A stretch of DNA of 64,000 nt, taken from Candidatus Methanomethylophilaceae archaeon. GTDB lineage: Archaea; Thermoplasmatota; Thermoplasmata; Methanomassiliicoccales; Methanomethylophilaceae. Below the pieces are notes generated by a model. The model ran no database searches. It had not been told where the DNA came from and saw only the letters and a list, made by a program, of their open reading frames with translations. The stretch spans positions 1 to 64,000 of the forward strand of contig CALUHR010000013.1 of the NCBI GenBank assembly GCA_944320495.1. Reading direction: 5' to 3'. This document shows positions 25,703-34,064 of this stretch, piece by piece. The translations under genes and the position numbers were made by a program. Numbering within the stretch: the first letter of the stretch is position 1; each line of letters opens with the position of its first letter.

Positions 25703-25722
25703 CCCGCCCGCCTGCGGGCGGG
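25703..25722 (+). terminator. GC hairpin, copy 1 of a repeated element
   Basis: CCCGCCCGC (25703-25711) pairs with GCGGGCGGG (25714-25722); GCGGAAA-like sequence follows. It starts 6 nt after the stop of the three-domain protein. The same element recurs near 59919. Confidence 0.6.
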
Positions 25723-26130
25723 CGGAAACCTCTTCACCCTTCTTGCATCTCTTACTGCCTGCATCTGTTTACTCATGAACCAGTCAACCGATTCTGTCAC
25801 CTGGTGATCCCTTTGATGTTTCTGGCAGAGACCGGCCTCAGGCTCGAGAAAAAGAGGACCGGTCGATCTGCCCGAGAACGAACAGCCGATTCGGCATCTC
25901 ATATCGGATGGGAACGCACTACGGCTGCGATCCGCCTCTGCTCCATCTGGACATGGATGCCCGCAGGAGGGACGATCGGACAAAGATGTCAAACGAGACT
26001 GTGGCCACGTGACCGATCCGATTGATGTGACAGCAACCCCGATGACTGGGTTGCCGTACGGAATCGAGTACCGAGTCCTGATGAATCGACATTGCAGGAA
26101 ACGGATACAGAAGGATTGGATGTGTAAGGA
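25723..26130. other. Intergenic stretch without recognisable gene
   Basis: About 400 nt between the secreted protein and the mvhA terminator. Short frames present lack homology and start signals. Stem-loops can be drawn, for example GCAACCC with GGGTTGC (26033-26054) and GACCGG with CCGGTC (about 25831-25865). A small RNA or decayed gene is possible; nothing is firmly supported. Confidence 0.4.
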
Positions 26131-26146
26131 GGGGGCTTTCGCCCCC
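26131..26146. terminator. Hairpin terminator after mvhA
   Basis: GGGGGC (26131-26136), TTTC loop, GCCCCC (26141-26146). It lies 9 nt beyond the mvhA stop. A run of five T follows on the plus strand, so it could also stop plus-strand transcription. Confidence 0.6.
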
Positions 26147-26155
26147 AGTTTTTGA

Positions 26156-27673
26156 TCAGTTCCTGGTGATCGTGTCGTACACGGATCCGTCGGAGTTCCT
26201 GATGACCGCGGTCAGCGGCATCTGCCCGGGCAGAGCGTGGGTCGCGCAGGAGTTGCAGGGGTCGTAAGCCCTGAACGCCATCTCGACCATGTTCAGCAGT
26301 CCGGGGGAGACGTCGTAGTTGTGGATGAGGCCCTTAGCGACCTTCGCGACGTCCATGCAGATGGGACCGTTGTTGTTGGTGGTTCCGACGACCATGTTGC
26401 ACGCGGTGACGATACCGTTCTCGTCGCAGGTGTAGTCGTGGGTCAGGGTTCCGCGGGGAGCCTCGACGCATCCGACACCCCTTCCGCCGGGAACGAGGTC
26501 GTGCTGCTTGATGTCGCCGTTGAGGATGTCGGGGTTGGAGACGTCCTCGAGGCACTTCTCGGCGCAGCAGATCATCTCGATGATCCTTGCCCAGTGGGTT
26601 GCCAGGGTGAACTGGCAGGGTCCGTCGACACCGGCGTCCTTGAGGATGCCGCGGTACTCGACCAGGGCGTCCTGGGCGAGCGGGGTGGGCATCTCCTTGC
26701 AGACGTTCAGCCTAGACAGGGGGCTGGCCCTGTACATACCGGAGTCGGGTCCGTCGACGAGTCCCTTGTATCCGGGCTTCTTGAGGTACGGGAACTTCTC
26801 GTACGACCAGGGCTCGGAGGCCTCGGCGATGTTGTCCAGGTAGTCGTAGGGGTCGTAGAGGTTGGTCTGCTCTCCCTTCTGGTTGACGACCTTGACCTTT
26901 CCGTCGTGGATCTCGAACTGGCCCTTGTCGTTGACGAGTCCCATGTGGTAGGTCTCGTGGTAGTACAGATCCTTGTTCAGCACGATGTCCATGTACTCCT
27001 TGTTCGACAGGACGACGTCCTTGAACACCTGGAGTGAGGTCTTGGCGAACTCCACCATGTCCTGGGCGAACCCGATCATCTGCTGCTGCTCCTCCTTGGT
27101 GACCCCCTTGGAGACTCCTCCGGGGACACCGACGAGGGGGTGGGTGGGCTTTCCGCCGATGATGGCCTGGATGTTCTGGGCCTCCCTGCGGGTCTTGATG
27201 ACGGCTCCTCCCAGCTCGAGTCCGACGTGTCCGACGACACCGAGGACATTCCTCTCCGCCGCGGGGGCGGCGGGTCCGCACACGAAGTCCGGGGCAGCCA
27301 GCGCGTAGAAGTGCGCGATGTGGCTGTGAACGAAGTGGGCGTTGTAGAACGCGTCCCTGATGAGGTAGGCGGTCTCGGTCGGCTTGGCGTTGTAGCAGCC
27401 GTCGATGGCCTTGGTCGCGGCCATGTGGTGCGCGCCGGGGCACACACCGCAGAGCCTGGCGGTGATCTGGTTGAGCTCCGTGACCCTCCTGCCGATGCAG
27501 AACCTCTCGAATCCCCTGAGCTCGGGGACCTGCCAGTACGCGTTCTCGACGTCTCCCTTGTCATCCAGGAAGATCTCGATCTTCCCGTGTCCCTCGAGAC
27601 GGGTGATGGGGTCGACGGTGACGCGCTTGGTGGTCACTTTCTGCTTCTCATCCCATATGACTGGTCCAGCCAT
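26156..27673 (-). CDS. mvhA: F420-non-reducing [NiFe] hydrogenase large subunit
   Basis: A 505-residue large subunit holding the NiFe(CN)2CO centre. N-terminal ligands lie in RLCGVCPGAHH near residue 74; C-terminal ligands are in DPCNSCATH near residue 473. The residues after this His (about 26) would be removed by the maturation peptidase. PITRLEGHGKI near residue 22 is the group 3 signature. With MvhG and MvhD it oxidises H2 and passes electrons to HdrA. It is the last gene of the operon, 1 nt after the mvhG stop. Confidence 0.95.
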   Translation of the reverse strand: MAGPVIWDEKQKVTTKRVTVDPITRLEGHGKIEIFLDDKGDVENAYWQVPELRGFERFCIGRRVTELNQITARLCGVCPGAHHMAATKAIDGCYNAKPTETAYLIRDAFYNAHFVHSHIAHFYALAAPDFVCGPAAPAAERNVLGVVGHVGLELGGAVIKTRREAQNIQAIIGGKPTHPLVGVPGGVSKGVTKEEQQQMIGFAQDMVEFAKTSLQVFKDVVLSNKEYMDIVLNKDLYYHETYHMGLVNDKGQFEIHDGKVKVVNQKGEQTNLYDPYDYLDNIAEASEPWSYEKFPYLKKPGYKGLVDGPDSGMYRASPLSRLNVCKEMPTPLAQDALVEYRGILKDAGVDGPCQFTLATHWARIIEMICCAEKCLEDVSNPDILNGDIKQHDLVPGGRGVGCVEAPRGTLTHDYTCDENGIVTACNMVVGTTNNNGPICMDVAKVAKGLIHNYDVSPGLLNMVEMAFRAYDPCNSCATHALPGQMPLTAVIRNSDGSVYDTITRN

Positions 27674-27674
27674 T

Positions 27675-28982
27675 TCAGTTGCCTCCTGTCTTGTTCTCGA
27701 TGACGGCCCTCTTGATCAGCGACTTGCCCAGGGTGTAGGCGTAGAAGTAGCCGAGGGGGTCCTTGATTCCGCCCATGATCTTGATGATCTCGTCCTCTCC
27801 GCAGATCGGGTCCTCGTCCAGGATGGGGTAGAGGGAAGCGACGGCGGTGAAGATGGACGCACCCTGCTCCTGGACATCAGGGGAGGGTCCGTAGCATCCG
27901 CGGCAGGGCTGTCCCACACGGGTGCACCTGGCCTCGCATCCGCCGACGGTCGCGGGTCCGAGGCACAGGATTCCCTGCTCCATGAGGCACTTCTCCGGGT
28001 CGACATCGACCTGGTAGGGCTCCTTGAGCTCGGTGATCCTGGCACCGGTCTTCTGCCTGGGGCACTCCTCGCACAGGGTCCTGGTGGTGACACCGATGGT
28101 GGTTCCCTTGGGCGGGAGGGGCACTCCGTTGTAGGCGAAGTCGGCGACGGCCTTCAGCATGTTGGAGATGGTCTCCGGGAGGGGCGGGCATCCGGGCACG
28201 TAGTAGTCCACGTCGATGACCTGATCGAGGGTCTTGACGGTGTCGTACAGCACGGGCAGGGTGAGCTCTCCCTCGGGGGCCTGATAGGAGTTGACGGGCA
28301 CCTGGGGCGCGTCGGCGTGGTACTCCTGCTGGAAGTTGGCCGAGGACGGGGTCTTGGTGTAGACGTAGTCCAGGATGTCCTTGGCTCCACCGGGCACGAG
28401 GTTGGCGAGGGCGGGGCTTCCGCCGAAGACGGCGCAGGTTCCGTAGGAGACGACGATCTTGGACTTCTGCCTCAGCAGCTTGGCCATGTGCTCGTTCTCG
28501 GAGTTCCTGACGGCTCCGGAGATGATGGAGACGGTGATCTCGCCGTCCTCCATGGCGGCGATGTCCTTCTCCTTTCCGTCGGCGGCGACGGGCCACATGA
28601 CGATGTCGGCCATGTCGCCGACGGTCAGCAGCCTCTCGTGGGTGTCCAGCAGGGACACGTCGCATCCTCCGCAGGCGGCGCACCAGTAGACGGCGAGCTT
28701 GATCTTGCCGCCGGCGGGGGCACCGGGGAGGAGGGGTCCGAGGTCAGCGGCCTCGAGCTGGACTCCCGCGGGGATCTTGGAGTCGCCGGGCATGGCGACC
28801 GGGGGCACGATGAAGTCGTAGGGGCCGGGGTTGCCGGCGGATCCTGCGGGCTTCGCGGGGGCCGCTGCGGGTGCGGCGGCCGCCTTCGGGGCCTCCTTGG
28901 GCTTCTCGGCCGCCTTGGGGGCGGCCTTGGGCGCCTCTTTCGCGTCCTTGTCCTTCTTGAACAGCTTGTCGAAGAATCCCAT
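27675..28982 (-). CDS. mvhG: F420-non-reducing hydrogenase small subunit with N-terminal linker
   Basis: A 435-residue electron-transfer subunit with three FeS clusters. The core begins about residue 90: AVYWCAACGGCDVSLLD, then SYGTCAVFGG, VPGCPPLPE, and the distal cluster cysteines CLGPATVGGCEARC and GQPCRGCYG. Before it lies an unusual extension of about 60 residues, almost only Ala, Lys, Pro and Glu (PKAAEKPKEAPKAAAAPAAA), after MGFFDKLFKKDKDAKE. This looks like a flexible or membrane-touching tether not normal for MvhG. ATG 28982 follows the mvhD stop by 1 nt. Confidence 0.93.
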   Translation of the reverse strand: MGFFDKLFKKDKDAKEAPKAAPKAAEKPKEAPKAAAAPAAAPAKPAGSAGNPGPYDFIVPPVAMPGDSKIPAGVQLEAADLGPLLPGAPAGGKIKLAVYWCAACGGCDVSLLDTHERLLTVGDMADIVMWPVAADGKEKDIAAMEDGEITVSIISGAVRNSENEHMAKLLRQKSKIVVSYGTCAVFGGSPALANLVPGGAKDILDYVYTKTPSSANFQQEYHADAPQVPVNSYQAPEGELTLPVLYDTVKTLDQVIDVDYYVPGCPPLPETISNMLKAVADFAYNGVPLPPKGTTIGVTTRTLCEECPRQKTGARITELKEPYQVDVDPEKCLMEQGILCLGPATVGGCEARCTRVGQPCRGCYGPSPDVQEQGASIFTAVASLYPILDEDPICGEDEIIKIMGGIKDPLGYFYAYTLGKSLIKRAVIENKTGGN

Positions 28983-28983
28983 T

Positions 28984-29403
28984 TCAGTTCTCCTCCTTGA
29001 CGAGGGGGGTCGGTCCGAGCTCCTTGATGGTGTCGACGAACTCGACGATGGTCTTCTGGAATTTCTCTCCCTCCGAAGCGGAGACCCACTCGAGCTTGAG
29101 CCTCTTGGGGTCGAATCCGTACTGCTCCAGGACCATCCTGAGGAGGGCGATCCTCCTCCTGGCCCTGTAATTCCCACCGATGTAGTGGCAGTCGGCGGGG
29201 TGGCATCCGAGGACCATGACGCCGTCGGCGCCCTTGGCGAAGGCCCTGAGGACGAACTCGGGGTCCACACGGGCGGAGCACATGGTCCTGATGATGCGGA
29301 AGTTGGTCGGCATCTGCAGCCTGGCCACACCGGCGCCGTCGGCACCGGCGTAGGAGCACCAGTTGCAGCAGAACGTGACGATCCTAGGTTCGAAGTCTGC
29401 CAT
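28984..29403 (-). CDS. mvhD: Mvh hydrogenase delta subunit, [2Fe-2S]
   Basis: A 139-residue adaptor joining the Mvh hydrogenase to HdrA. Cysteines for its cluster are visible: FCCNWCSYAGADG near residue 12, TMCSARVDP near 41, and LGCHPADCHYIGGN near 65. The family is also found fused to HdrA in other lineages. Start ATG 29403 lies 6 nt after the hdrA stop. Confidence 0.95.
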   Translation of the reverse strand: MADFEPRIVTFCCNWCSYAGADGAGVARLQMPTNFRIIRTMCSARVDPEFVLRAFAKGADGVMVLGCHPADCHYIGGNYRARRRIALLRMVLEQYGFDPKRLKLEWVSASEGEKFQKTIVEFVDTIKELGPTPLVKEEN

Positions 29404-29409
29404 TGTGAA

Positions 29410-32400
29410 TCACTCTCCTCCACCGACGGGGAAGTCGAGGCAAGCGTCGATCTCAGCGATGATCTGCTTGCTCCTGAAGCCCCTCTGCTCCATGGCACCG
29501 GCCGGGCACGAGGCGACGCAGCATCCGCATCCCTTGCACAGTCCGGCGTTGACGTTGCTCTTGACGAGTCCGTTGGGCTGCTCCACCAGGGTGATGGCGT
29601 TGTAGTCGCAGCATCCGACGCAGACGCCGCATCCGTCGCACCTGTCGGGGTTGGAGACCGCGGTGATACCCTCGGAGATGAGCTTGTCCTTGGAGATGAC
29701 GGTCAGCATCCTGGAGGCGGCTCCGGAGGCCTGGGCGATGCACTCGTCCATGAACTTGGGCCAGTGGGCGGCACCGGCAACGTATACACCCTCGGTGGCG
29801 AAGTCGACCGGCCTCAGCTTCTGGTGGGCCTCGAAGTAGAATCCGTCCTTGGAGATGGGGACCTTGACCATCTTGGCGAGGTTCTCCTTGTTCTCTCTGT
29901 CGGGGGCGATACCGGCGGCGAGGATGACGGTGTCGACGGGGATCTCGACCTGCGCACCCAGGGTGGCGTCGTAGACCTTGACGCAGTTGCCGTCGTACTC
30001 GGGGAGCGGCTCGCTCTCGTTGTACCTCAGGAACTTGACGCCCATCTGGCAGGCCCTGTAGTAGAGCTCCTCGCGGAAGGCGTAGGTCCTGATGTCCTTG
30101 TGGATGATGGTGACGTTGGCGGTGGGGTCGGCCATCTTGATCTTGATGGCCTCACGGCAGGACGCGGCGCAGCAGACCCTGCTGCAGTAGGCGACCTTGT
30201 CGTTCCTGGAACCGACGCACTGGATGAACACGACGTCCTTGCCCTTGAAGGATCCGTCGTCCATGGCCTTCTCTGCCACGGTCTGGGTCATGACCTTCGG
30301 GTCGCTGCCGAAGTTGTACTCGGTAGGCTGGTAGGCGGCGGCTCCGACGGCGAACAGGACGGCACCGATGGGGTACTCCTCTCCACCCTCGAGCTGCAGC
30401 TTGAAGTTCCCAACGTATCCGGGGATGTCCTTCACGACCGCGTTCTTGTGGACGGTGATCAGGGGGTTGCTCTCGACCTTCTTGATGGTGTCGGCGAGGA
30501 ACTCCTGGACATCGACTCCGTCCTCCTTGAAGCGGAAGTTGCGGGCGTATCCACCGAGCTCGGCCTCCCTCTCGACGAGGTGCACGGGGTATCCCTGCGC
30601 GGCGATGTCGAGGGCGGCGGTCATACCGGTGATTCCTCCTCCGATGACGGCGGCGGCGTTGGTGACCGGGATCTCGGCTCCGACGAGGGGCTCGAGGAGA
30701 CGGGCCTTCGCGATGGCCATCCTCAGCAGGTCCTTGGCCTTGGCGGTGGCGGCCTCGTGCTCGTGCATGTGGATCCAGGAGCACTGGTCGCGGATGTTGG
30801 CCATGTTGTAGAGGTACTTGTTCAGACCACCGTTCCTGCAGGCCTCCCTGAAGAGAGGCTCGTGGGTCCTGGGGGTGCAGGACGCGACGACGACCCTGTT
30901 GAGGTCGTGCTCCTGGATGGCGGCGGAGATGCTCTCGAGGCAGTCCTGTGCGCAGGCGTACTGGGACTCCTCGGCCAGGACGACGTTGGGGAGCGTCTTG
31001 GCGTAGGCGGTGACGGCGGGGACGTCGACCACGGATCCGATGTTGATTCCGCAGTGGCAGACCCAGACTCCGATCCTGGGCTCCTTGCCCTCCACATCCT
31101 TCTCGGGCGGGTAGACCTTGGGGGCGCAGGGCTCGAAGTTCTCGTCGACGATGTAGGCTCCGGCCTTGGCGGAGGCACCGCATGCCTCGGCGACGGAGGT
31201 CGGGATGTCCTTGGGGGCCGCGAAGGCTCCGGTCACGAAGATACCGGGCTTGGTGGTCTCCAGGGGGTGGAAGACGGAGGTCTTGCAGAAGCCGTACTCG
31301 TTGAGCTCGATTCCCAGGGTCTGGGCGAACTCCTCGGCTCCCTCGGGGGGAACGAGTCCGACGGAGAGGACGACCATGTCGAAGACATCGGACACGGCGT
31401 CGCCGTTGGCGTCGGTGTAGTTGACGGTCAGCTGCTTGGTGACGGGGTCCTCCTCGATGTTGGAGACGCGGGCGGCCCTGTGCATGTTGATGCCGTACTC
31501 GCGCTCTCCCCTGTGGATGTAGGCCTCGAACTCCTTTCCATAGGACCTGATGTCCATGAAGAAGATGTCCTCCTGGAGGTCTCCGTGCTCCTTGGTGATC
31601 ATGGCCTGCTTCACCGCGTACATGCAGCACACGGAGGAGCAGTACTTCTTCCAGCCCTTCTTCTCGGACCTGGATCCGCAGCACTGGATGTACGCGATCT
31701 TCTTGGGGTCCTCTCCGCTGGAGGGGATGACGATGTGACCCCTGTGGGGTCCGGACGCGCACATGAGCCTCTCGTACTCGATGGCGGTGACGACGTTCTG
31801 GTACCTGCCGTAGCCGTACTCGGTGGCGGTCTCGGCGTTCCAGACCTTGAATCCGGGAGCGGCGATGATGGATCCGACCTCAAGGGTGATGACCTCGTCC
31901 TTGTCGTCGTAGTGGATGGCTCCCTTTCCGCAGTTCTTCGCGCAGAGCCCGCACTTGCCCTTCTGGATCATGTTGCAGCGCTCCCCGTCGATGATGGCGA
32001 CACGGGGGACGGCCTGCGCGTGGGGGATGTAGATGGCTTTCCTGTTGACAAGTCCGTACTCGTACTTGTCGGGGATGTTCTTCACAGGGCACTTGGCGAG
32101 ACAGTCGCCGCAGCCCGTACACTCCTTGGGGTTGACGTACCTGGCCTTCTTCAGTACGGTGACTTTGAAGTCGCCGGCCTGTCCCTCGACCTTCTGGACC
32201 TCGTGGTAGGTCAGGACGTCGATGTTCGGGTGTCCGGCGCAGTCCGCCATCTTAGGGGAGAGGATACACGCGGAGCAGTCGTTCGTAGGGAACGTCTTGT
32301 CCAGACGGCACATGACGCCTCCGATGGTGGGGTCCTTCTCCACCAGGAAGACGTGTATGCCGCGGTCTGCCAGATCCAGGGATGCCTGGATTCCCGCGAT

Positions 32401-32433
32401 TCCTCCACCGATAACCAATGCTGATTTGCTCAA
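29410..32433 (-). CDS. hdrA: Heterodisulfide reductase subunit A, double-length (two FAD modules)
   Basis: A 1007-residue iron-sulfur flavoprotein, the electron-bifurcating hub that splits H2 electrons between ferredoxin and CoM-S-S-CoB. Two FAD modules are present: VIGGGIAGIQA near residue 7 and VIGGGITGMTA near 600. Ferredoxin-like clusters include ECTGCGDCLAKCP near 106, and at the C-terminus RCDGCGVCVGCCD and LCKGCGCCVASCP. Two HdrA-type cores occur (IQCCGSRSEKKG and IQCVGSRND). TTG at 32433 is the start because GGAGG lies 7 nt before it and SALVIGGG follows directly. No hdrBC is adjacent. Confidence 0.95.
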   Translation of the reverse strand: MSKSALVIGGGIAGIQASLDLADRGIHVFLVEKDPTIGGVMCRLDKTFPTNDCSACILSPKMADCAGHPNIDVLTYHEVQKVEGQAGDFKVTVLKKARYVNPKECTGCGDCLAKCPVKNIPDKYEYGLVNRKAIYIPHAQAVPRVAIIDGERCNMIQKGKCGLCAKNCGKGAIHYDDKDEVITLEVGSIIAAPGFKVWNAETATEYGYGRYQNVVTAIEYERLMCASGPHRGHIVIPSSGEDPKKIAYIQCCGSRSEKKGWKKYCSSVCCMYAVKQAMITKEHGDLQEDIFFMDIRSYGKEFEAYIHRGEREYGINMHRAARVSNIEEDPVTKQLTVNYTDANGDAVSDVFDMVVLSVGLVPPEGAEEFAQTLGIELNEYGFCKTSVFHPLETTKPGIFVTGAFAAPKDIPTSVAEACGASAKAGAYIVDENFEPCAPKVYPPEKDVEGKEPRIGVWVCHCGINIGSVVDVPAVTAYAKTLPNVVLAEESQYACAQDCLESISAAIQEHDLNRVVVASCTPRTHEPLFREACRNGGLNKYLYNMANIRDQCSWIHMHEHEAATAKAKDLLRMAIAKARLLEPLVGAEIPVTNAAAVIGGGITGMTAALDIAAQGYPVHLVEREAELGGYARNFRFKEDGVDVQEFLADTIKKVESNPLITVHKNAVVKDIPGYVGNFKLQLEGGEEYPIGAVLFAVGAAAYQPTEYNFGSDPKVMTQTVAEKAMDDGSFKGKDVVFIQCVGSRNDKVAYCSRVCCAASCREAIKIKMADPTANVTIIHKDIRTYAFREELYYRACQMGVKFLRYNESEPLPEYDGNCVKVYDATLGAQVEIPVDTVILAAGIAPDRENKENLAKMVKVPISKDGFYFEAHQKLRPVDFATEGVYVAGAAHWPKFMDECIAQASGAASRMLTVISKDKLISEGITAVSNPDRCDGCGVCVGCCDYNAITLVEQPNGLVKSNVNAGLCKGCGCCVASCPAGAMEQRGFRSKQIIAEIDACLDFPVGGGE

Positions 32434-32440
32434 GTCATTG

Positions 32441-32445
32441 CCTCC
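32441..32445 (-). promoter_or_regulatory. Ribosome-binding site deciding the hdrA TTG start
   Basis: GGAGG on the minus strand, 7 nt upstream of the TTG at 32433. It supports a TTG start over any upstream ATG. Confidence 0.7.
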
Positions 32446-32516
32446 GTTACCAACATGGTGTTTGGAACGTGGCTTTGAACAGGATATCACTATATTAATG
32501 GCTACTACAAAATGAA

Positions 32517-32523
32517 TATATAT
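32517..32523 (-). promoter_or_regulatory. TATA box of the hdrA-mvh operon
   Basis: ATATATA in an AT-rich block; transcription would start near 32490, giving a leader of about 55-60 nt. Confidence 0.5.
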
Positions 32524-32936
32524 TGAATAAAGCATTTTGTTTAGAGTTTTCAGTTTTGGATTTTTTAAGGCTCCTAAAATATTTAGGGTAGGCTAAATTG
32601 ATATTAGCCAGCAATCCTAAAACTGACAAAAATGTGTATTAGTATTGTTGATAATACAACTGAAAAATTTGTAGATGAAAAACGTTTTGGATGATTATTT
32701 AACAATATAAACTTCGGAATGCCTTGTTTTCCTTTGCTTATCAAATCTTTGGCACTATGGATGCACTCCGCGAAGATGCTGGCACATGTATGATGGATGT
32801 AACTCATGCATCCATCGTCATGGTAACACCAATTTTGAATTCGTAATACCTGGGCCCTTGGAACGCCTTCGGCCGAAACGCTCCGGCCGATGACTGTACT
32901 GACCAGAAGTTCGACTTCCCTAAACCCTCTCGGAAA
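32524..32936. other. AT-rich intergenic region between hdrA and rnp2
   Basis: About 410 nt, strongly AT-rich from 32524 to 32830, without a supported gene. It separates the divergent hdrA and rnp2 transcripts. A minus-strand frame here lacks homology and codon bias. Confidence 0.5.
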
Positions 32937-32938
32937 CT

Positions 32939-32945
32939 CTATATC
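32939..32945 (+). promoter_or_regulatory. TATA box of rnp2
   Basis: CTATATCC region about 25-29 nt upstream of the ATG at 32968, consistent with a leaderless or near-leaderless transcript. Confidence 0.5.
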
Positions 32946-32967
32946 CGTCTGGCCGGTCGCCGTGCGC

Positions 32968-33306
32968 ATGGTGGTCAAATCGGTGCGCGGCAGACGCCGC
33001 TACACGGCGTTCGAGGTACCCTCCAACGCGGACAGGCACAGAGCGGAGACGGCCGTCTCCTCGGTGCGTTCGGCGAAGGTCGTCACCTGCGGCCACGGGT
33101 ACGCCGTGATCCGCTCGCTGCCGTCCGAGCGTGCTACCCTGGAGGACGCGATGTGTTCCGCGATACCCGGGAGCCGCCCGTTCGACTGCTCCGGGACCCT
33201 GAGGGCGCTGAGGACCAGGCACCCCCAGCTCGCCGCCCCGAGACGCAGAAGGAAGCGACGCGCACCCTGTGATGCACTGCCCAAACGCTTTATACGGCCC
33301 CTTTAA
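32968..33306 (+). CDS. rnp2: Ribonuclease P protein component 2 (Pop5 homologue)
   Basis: A 112-residue basic protein. GRRRYTAFEVPSNADRH near residue 7 matches the Pop5/Rnp2 N-terminal strand (xRRYxxFEV), and VVTCGHGYAVIRSLPSER near 39 matches its RNA-binding sheet. With Rnp1, Rnp3 and Rnp4 it supports the RNase P RNA that trims tRNA 5' ends. Position immediately upstream of psmA at the head of the exosome superoperon is where rnp2 occurs in many archaea. Sequence divergence keeps this moderately confident. It ends in TAA, and the psmA TATA element lies within its last codons. Confidence 0.7.
   Translation: MVVKSVRGRRRYTAFEVPSNADRHRAETAVSSVRSAKVVTCGHGYAVIRSLPSERATLEDAMCSAIPGSRPFDCSGTLRALRTRHPQLAAPRRRRKRRAPCDALPKRFIRPL
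33289..33294 (+). promoter_or_regulatory. Internal TATA box of psmA
   Basis: TTTATA inside the last codons of rnp2, about 50 nt upstream of the psmA ATG; a second AT patch (CTTTAATC) follows at 33301. Confidence 0.35.
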
Positions 33307-33340
33307 TCAGGTCGCGTAAAGTAAAGGAGCAGGTCTTTTC

Positions 33341-34051
33341 ATGCAACCCGGACAGATGGCTTATGACAGGGGGAGCACGGTGTTCTCCCCCGACGGAAGA
33401 CTTTTCCAGGTGGAGTATGCCCGTGAGGCCGTGAAGAAGGGTTCCACGACCATCGGGATCAAGTACGACGATGGGGTGATGCTCATCGTCGACAGGAGGG
33501 TCTCGAGCAAGCTCCTGGAACCCAAATCCACGGAGAAGATCCACGAGATCGACGACTACATCGGATGCGCGACCTCCGGGCTCGTTGCGGACGCGAGGAT
33601 CCTCGTGGACGAGGCCAGGAAGCAGGCCCAGATCCACAGGGTCAACTACGGCGAGAACATCGGGGTCGAGATGCTCGTCAAGAAGATCTGCGACTACGAG
33701 CAGAACTTCACCCAGTACGGCGGGGTCCGCCCCTTCGGAACGGCCCTGCTCGTCGCCGGCACCGACGACCTCGGCGCCCACCTCTTCGAGACCGACCCGT
33801 CCGGAGCCCTCGTCGCGTACAAGGCGACGGGCATCGGCAACGGACGCCCGGCGGTCATGGACCTGTTCGAGAAGGAATTCGAGGACGGCATGACCTTCGA
33901 GAAGGCCGCACTGCTCGGCCTCAAGGCCCTCGCGACCGCCGTGGAGGACAAGCCCAAGGCGGACTCCGTCGAGATCGGCGTCGCCGCGAACGGCCAGAAG
34001 TTCAGGAGGCTCTCCGAGGAGGAGGTCTCCGAGCTCATCGGCAAGATGTGA
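33341..34051 (+). CDS. psmA: Proteasome subunit alpha
   Basis: A 236-residue 20S proteasome alpha subunit forming the outer rings and gate. The N-terminal gate and signature YDRGSTVFSPDGRLFQVEYA (split: MAYDRGSTVFSPDGR, then LFQVEYAREAVKKGST) begins near residue 7. It lacks the catalytic Thr processing site of beta subunits, as expected. AGGAGCAGG upstream is the ribosome-binding site. It forms an operon with SBDS and the exosome genes. Confidence 0.97.
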   Translation: MQPGQMAYDRGSTVFSPDGRLFQVEYAREAVKKGSTTIGIKYDDGVMLIVDRRVSSKLLEPKSTEKIHEIDDYIGCATSGLVADARILVDEARKQAQIHRVNYGENIGVEMLVKKICDYEQNFTQYGGVRPFGTALLVAGTDDLGAHLFETDPSGALVAYKATGIGNGRPAVMDLFEKEFEDGMTFEKAALLGLKALATAVEDKPKADSVEIGVAANGQKFRRLSEEEVSELIGKM

Positions 34052-34064
34052 GAAGGCCGGTAGG

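Noticed and set aside
25804-26025. Small plus-strand frame in the 25.7-26.1 kb gap
   Set aside because: Composition unlike coding DNA here and no homology.
28831-32424. A plus-strand open frame of 1197 codons opposite hdrA and mvhG
   Set aside because: It mirrors real GC-rich genes, is almost only Gly, Val, Asp, Leu and Glu without domain logic, and lies wholly antisense to four well-identified genes.
32604-32978. Minus-strand frame in the AT-rich gap beside hdrA
   Set aside because: No family, no promoter or ribosome-binding site, and the composition is that of intergenic DNA.
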